Shown here one piece after another: positions 34,230 to 37,739 of a DNA stretch of 37,739 bases (position 1 is the first letter of the stretch; each line of letters begins with the position of its first letter). Under the pieces are notes generated by a model. It searched no databases, was not told the DNA's origin, and worked only from the letters and a program-made list of their open reading frames with translations. The stretch comes from Streptomyces spinosisporus (lineage in GTDB: Bacteria; Actinomycetota; Actinomycetes; Streptomycetales; Streptomycetaceae), in assembly GCF_022698145.1 (NCBI RefSeq), contig NZ_JALDAX010000033.1:1-37739 (forward strand), in the 5' to 3' direction. Position numbers and translations under genes: made by a program.

Positions 34230-35219
34230 TCAGTGGTCGAACACGAAGAGAATCTTGCCGGCGCGTTCGGTCTCGGCGTGCTTAAAGGCCTCGCGGAAGT
34301 CCTTGAGCTGGTAGGTCGCTTCGACCGGTACGTTGAGCGCGGCAGCGTCGAGGAGGGTGAGGAAACTGCGGTAAGCGCTCTCGACTTCGGCGCGAGACGC
34401 CCTGGTCAGCCAGTTGTAGAACCAGAAACCAGTAGAGCGTACCTCGTTCACGATCAACGCCTCGGTCGAGATTTGGGCGGGGCCGCCGATGAGCGATCCG
34501 TAGTTCACGGCGTAGCCGCCGAATTTCAGGGCGGAGGACAGTTCCGCCATACCGGTGTCGCCGCCGAGTGCATCGAGGGCCAGTGAAAGTTTCTGGTCGC
34601 CGAGTGCGTCATGGATCCGCTGCTCGAGATCGTCGCCCATGACGACCACTCGGTCACCTCCGTGCCGGAGGACGGTCTCGGCCGCCGCCTCCCGGCGGAC
34701 GAGGTTAAGGGTCTTAAGGCCGCGGCGCTTGGCCAGTTCGATCACCCACTGTCCCACGGCACCGTTGGCGGCGGTCTGGCCGACCCAGTCTCCCGGCTCC
34801 AGTTGGACGAAGCGGTTGAGCATGACCTGGGCGGTGATCGGGTTGAGTGGAAGCATGGCCAACTGCAGCCCGTCTGCATCGCTGTCGATCTCCATGACGT
34901 TGTCGCGGCTCGCGACGACTTCGTCGGCCCACGCACCCTGCCGGTAGGTGGGCAGGACGAGCACCCGCTTGCCGACCAGGTCGCGTGCGGAGCCACCGGA
35001 CGAGACAACCCAGCCGACGCCCTCCACTCCTAGGTGGTGGTAGGGCAGTGCCGGCCTGATGGGGTATTGGCCCCGGATGAGCAGAAAGTCTCCCGGGTTG
35101 ATAGTCGCCGCTTCCATCTTGACGACGACCTCCTCGGCATCTGGCGCCCTGATCGGCGTTGTGTCGAGTGCAACGGAGTCGACGGGTTCCCCGAAGGCGG
35201 TCATGATCAGTCGAGTCAT
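34230..35219 (-). CDS. Quinone-oxidoreductase/enoyl-reductase-like MDR protein
   Basis: The 329-residue protein is a zinc-free medium-chain dehydrogenase/reductase. It starts MTRLIMTAFGEP at ATG 35219 (GAGGTGA upstream), has the substrate-domain INPGDFLLIRGQYPIRPALP and LGVEGVGWV, then the nucleotide-binding TAANGAVGQWVIELAKRRG and the tail DFREAFKHAETERAGKILFV. It resembles quinone oxidoreductases and mitochondrial-type trans-2-enoyl-CoA reductases. It is the third gene of a minus-strand series after NTF2-like and crotonase genes, with a 214-base gap before it. A role in reducing an unsaturated thioester or ketone is plausible. A longer frame starts upstream but lacks homology. Confidence 0.85.
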   Translation of the reverse strand: MTRLIMTAFGEPVDSVALDTTPIRAPDAEEVVVKMEAATINPGDFLLIRGQYPIRPALPYHHLGVEGVGWVVSSGGSARDLVGKRVLVLPTYRQGAWADEVVASRDNVMEIDSDADGLQLAMLPLNPITAQVMLNRFVQLEPGDWVGQTAANGAVGQWVIELAKRRGLKTLNLVRREAAAETVLRHGGDRVVVMGDDLEQRIHDALGDQKLSLALDALGGDTGMAELSSALKFGGYAVNYGSLIGGPAQISTEALIVNEVRSTGFWFYNWLTRASRAEVESAYRSFLTLLDAAALNVPVEATYQLKDFREAFKHAETERAGKILFVFDH

Positions 35220-35433
35220 GTGTGTCACCTCGCATGGTCTTTTGCGTCGTCGACCGAGGAATGCCGGTCGACTCGGAAGTTGTTCCTTGGGCCGCCGCCC
35301 CCAGGGGGCGCGTTCGCGCCTTCCGGGCCCAGTACGTTGCAGGGGAACTCGCCACCACCCTCTGCCGCCGAGGCGCGGGCTGGTGGGCGGAAGGCGCGAC
35401 ACTCTTGTGCACGCGCCTCCCGTGGTGTTTGTT

Positions 35434-36252
35434 TCAGCTACGGCGGTGGAGCGGTTCTGCCTCTTCCATGAGGTTTTCCTCTAGCACGCCGGGCTGCTGG
35501 AGACCGCGCTCGAACATCCTCTGGGCCCATCCCTGGGTTTCCAGCTGGCCCAGGCCGTTGTGAAAGGCGTCGGCCTCCGGTGCGAAAGCGTCGTTTTCCG
35601 GCAGCGTAATCGCGTCGGTCAGCTGCTTGAGTTCACGGACCGCGCGAGGGAGGAATCCGGCGAGGCGGTCGACGAACGCGTGGACAAAGGTGTCGAGTTC
35701 GGCGTCAGGGAGGGATCGGTTGACGTAGCCGTAGCGCTCGGCCAGATCGCCGTCGAAGTCAAGGGCTCCGGCCGTGATCTCCAGTGCTCGGCCTCGGCCG
35801 ACGAGGCGGGTCAGGCGACCGATGCCACCACCACCGGGGACGACCCCGCCGGACATCTCGAACTGTCCGATACGTGCCCGCTCACGGCTGGCGAACCGGA
35901 TGTCGGTCGCCAGCAGGAACTCGCTTCCCGCCCCGCGAGCGCGGCCCCGAATGGAGCTGACCGTGATGACGGGGAGCCTGCTGAGGCGGATCATCGCGTC
36001 CATGAACGCACCGTGCCCCGTCGGTCCGGTGGGCAGGGCGGACGCGTCGTCCGTAAGGTCCCAGTGCGCGATGAAGTAGTCGGGATTGGCGCTCTCGAAG
36101 AGGATGACGTTGAGGTTTTCATCCTGCTCCGCGTCCTCGATGATGGACCGAAGCTCGAGGATGCTCTGCGAACCGAACAAATTGATAGGCTCATTGTTGA
36201 ACGACACACGCCACTGAGACGCGGATGGCTTGGTTACCGTGAACTGACTCAT
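35434..36252 (-). CDS. Enoyl-CoA hydratase/isomerase (crotonase) family protein
   Basis: The 272-residue protein has the crotonase pattern: VILFESANPDYFIAHWDLTD, the oxyanion-hole/CoA loops SIRGRARGAGSEFLLATD and MSGGVVPGGGGIGRL, and AERYGYVNRSLPD. A Glu precedes the GGVVPGGGG motif (FEMSGG). The usual CoA-contacting GKARGAG-like motif is kept as GRARGAG. ATG 36252 has GAGG at a slightly long distance. It follows the NTF2-like gene by about 40 bases and should be co-transcribed. The CoA substrate is unknown; diversity of the family leaves hydratase, isomerase or hydrolase open. Confidence 0.86.
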   Translation of the reverse strand: MSQFTVTKPSASQWRVSFNNEPINLFGSQSILELRSIIEDAEQDENLNVILFESANPDYFIAHWDLTDDASALPTGPTGHGAFMDAMIRLSRLPVITVSSIRGRARGAGSEFLLATDIRFASRERARIGQFEMSGGVVPGGGGIGRLTRLVGRGRALEITAGALDFDGDLAERYGYVNRSLPDAELDTFVHAFVDRLAGFLPRAVRELKQLTDAITLPENDAFAPEADAFHNGLGQLETQGWAQRMFERGLQQPGVLEENLMEEAEPLHRRS

Positions 36253-36294
36253 GCCGATTTCGATTCCTCAAGGATCGGATTGCGCGCCGAGAAA

Positions 36295-36711
36295 CTAGCG
36301 CTTTTCCTGGTAGAAGTACTGGGCCGAGACGGCTCCTGTGGCGCTGAACCCACTACCGAAGTCGGCGGAGAATTCAAGCAGTCCGCCGAGCGGGCGCTGG
36401 TGCACCGCGATGTGAGCGATCAGTCCCTCGGAATTTCGGGTGATGACGGTGACACCCTTCAACTCTGTACCGGAGGGTGTCGTTCCCTCCCACTGCAGGT
36501 AGGTGGCGTCGTCCAGAACGGCCGGCGGAGTAGTGAACTCCATCCGCGCGTAGTAGTTGGATACGGCGATCATCAGCGCCTGAACCGTTTCCCGCCCCCT
36601 TACGGGCCGGTACAGGGCTGCGGCCTCGAAGATGACGCCCTCCGCAAGTTCGTTCTTCGGCGCCGGAGGCCAGGTGGTTTCCTTCGTCGCGTCGTCTCGC
36701 TGCTCGCTCAT
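36295..36711 (-). CDS. NTF2-like / SnoaL-type small protein
   Basis: This 138-residue protein resembles the NTF2-like (SnoaL/ketosteroid-isomerase-like) cone fold: ALYRPVRGRETVQALM, YLQWEGTTPSGTELKGVTVI, IAHIAVHQRPL and a short C-terminal YFYQEKR. Such proteins are isomerases, cyclases, dehydratases or binding partners of small hydrophobic molecules. ATG 36711 lies after GGAGAAGG; longer frames lack resemblance. It heads the minus-strand operon with the crotonase and MDR genes, divergent from a TetR gene. Confidence 0.75.
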   Translation of the reverse strand: MSEQRDDATKETTWPPAPKNELAEGVIFEAAALYRPVRGRETVQALMIAVSNYYARMEFTTPPAVLDDATYLQWEGTTPSGTELKGVTVITRNSEGLIAHIAVHQRPLGGLLEFSADFGSGFSATGAVSAQYFYQEKR

Positions 36712-36805
36712 GATCTGACCTTCTCCGTCGTGGGCGCAAACGGTGTATAGACAATGACGGTTGGGGAATTGCAGGTCCTGCACCCCGCCCGTCGAGCTTT
36801 CCGCA

Positions 36806-36941
36806 ACCGACGGTACGCGCATCCATTCGAAAATGGAAACCGATCGGTACCCTAAATAATGTGACCTGAATCACAGTCTAGGATTGCGCCAGGATCCGAC
36901 CCTCTAGGAATATTCTGTCTATTTAAGTAACGAGCGGTACC
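36806..36941. promoter_or_regulatory. Divergent regulatory region with three ACCGAnCGGTAC-like sites
   Basis: Related sequences recur: AACCGACGGTAC (36806-36816 region), AACCGATCGGTACC (around 36838-36850, containing perfect palindrome ACCGATCGGT) and AACGAGCGGTACC (36929-36941). The last is nine bases before the TetR start. CCATT/AATGG inverted arms lie at 36823-36836. The repeated element is a good candidate operator for the adjacent TetR controlling both directions. No convincing -35/-10 pair was assigned. Confidence 0.65.
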
Positions 36942-36949
36942 ATAGCCGC

Positions 36950-37540
36950 ATGACTGTCACAGGGACCGCGACTGGCGGTACGGCGAGCCCGAGGCTGCGC
37001 ATCATGAAGGCAGCGTCCAGCCTCTTCTACAGCCGCGGCATAAATACCACCAGCATCTCTGATGTGGCCGACCGGGCAAGCGTCTCGAAGCGGACTCTCT
37101 ACCAGTTGTTCCCCAGTAAGGATGTGCTGGTGGCCGCGTATCTGGAGGTGGGAGTCGGGCACCTAGAGCCGGGGAACAACGAGGGCAGGTTGAACGACCC
37201 GGATCTTTCTCCTCGTGAACAACTGTTGGCATTGTTCGACCGGCCGCCGGAGGACACCCACTTCCGCGGCTGCCCCTACCACAACGCGGCAGTGGAACTG
37301 ACTGACCGAGACCATCCCGGGCTGCCGCTCGTCATCGAGCACAAGCGCCAGTTCCTCCAACAGGTCATCGACACTGCCAGGCGAGCCGATGCCCTCGAAC
37401 CCGAACGCCTCGGCAGACAACTCGTCGTACTGTTCGAAGGCGCCATGGCCCTTGCTGCGTCACTCGACGATACGGAGGCCTTCGAGTTCGCACGTACAGC
37501 CGCGCAGGACATCATTCACCACGGACTGCCCAGCGATTGA
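36950..37540 (+). CDS. TetR-family transcriptional regulator
   Basis: The 196-residue protein has the TetR DNA-binding domain (RIMKAASSLFYSRG, TTSISDVADRASVSKRTLYQLFPSKDVLVAAYL, about residues 17-66). The C-terminal domain includes FRGCPYHNAAVEL, a segment seen in the TetR_C subgroup that often regulates divergent oxidoreductase genes. ATG 36950 is preceded by a repeat of the presumed operator. It is divergent from the NTF2-like/crotonase/MDR operon and is likely its repressor. No lesion. Confidence 0.88.
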   Translation: MTVTGTATGGTASPRLRIMKAASSLFYSRGINTTSISDVADRASVSKRTLYQLFPSKDVLVAAYLEVGVGHLEPGNNEGRLNDPDLSPREQLLALFDRPPEDTHFRGCPYHNAAVELTDRDHPGLPLVIEHKRQFLQQVIDTARRADALEPERLGRQLVVLFEGAMALAASLDDTEAFEFARTAAQDIIHHGLPSD

Positions 37541-37739
37541 CACGGGGCCGATGGATTGAAGACCCGGCGGCATCCCAGGACACGGACTGCATGACAGCGG
37601 TCCTGTGCCGAGGGCGCCGAGTGCCCTGCCTACAACCCCGGCGCCTCCTGCGCGCCGACGCACTGATGCCGGCGAGCCAGGCGGTGTTACCAACTTCGCG
37701 GAAGACGATTCGCGTTCGTTATTGGCGACGACTTAGAGC

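Noticed and set aside
35296..35310. CGCCCCC/GGGGGCG palindrome between MDR and crotonase genes
   Set aside because: Short GC palindrome with almost no loop in a GC-rich gap; not convincing as a terminator.

Overview
The window is high-GC actinobacterial DNA, most likely from Streptomyces or a close relative. The evidence is an SsgA-like protein (a family restricted to morphologically complex actinomycetes), an MmyB-like XRE regulator, an NmtR-type metal sensor beside a P1B-4 ATPase, a Tat-exported amine oxidase, and many streptomycete insertion sequences. The density of IS elements, IS fragments and decaying genes suggests a chromosome arm or a large plasmid. No core housekeeping genes, rRNA, tRNA or CRISPR arrays were seen.

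Layout. 67-5096 is a stack of insertion sequences: an intact IS701-family element flanked by CTAG, the end of an IS5-family element, and an IS21-family element whose istA/istB genes are split by an intact IS3-family element with loss of material at the junction. 5344-6943 is a tetR-nmrA-type pair with a perfect 13-bp inverted repeat at its promoter. 6961-8050 is an IS5 relic and unassigned DNA. 8054-9349 is a metallo-beta-lactamase-fold gene with its own promoter and terminator. 9763-13250 holds a CGNR zinc-finger protein facing a minus-strand group: a frameshifted unknown gene, an SsgA-like gene overlapping a primase/polymerase-like gene, and a caspase-like relic. 13546-16046 contains two further transposases. 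16361-18815 is a divergent cobalt/nickel resistance pair. 18880-19390 is a fused relic of two transposases.

19523-37540 is an accessory redox region: Tat amine oxidase, aldo-keto reductases (one broken, two intact), a broken tyrosine integrase, AraC plus DHFR-like reductase, broken kinase and methyltransferase genes, TetR with three palindromic operators facing a broken VOC gene and a broken F420/NADP reductase-like gene, an SDR, an XRE/AKR divergent pair, further relics, and finally an operon of NTF2-like, enoyl-CoA hydratase-like and quinone-oxidoreductase-like genes opposite a TetR gene.

How the genes work together. The recurring unit is a regulator next to or divergent from one or two small oxidoreductases, probably substrate-inducible detoxification modules. 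The metal pair is an independent efflux system. I do not see a convincing new defence or biosynthetic system. The most unusual arrangement is the overlapping primase-like/SsgA-like pair next to a caspase-like relic. Many genes carry single-base indels, so each pseudogene call should be weighed against possible sequence errors.
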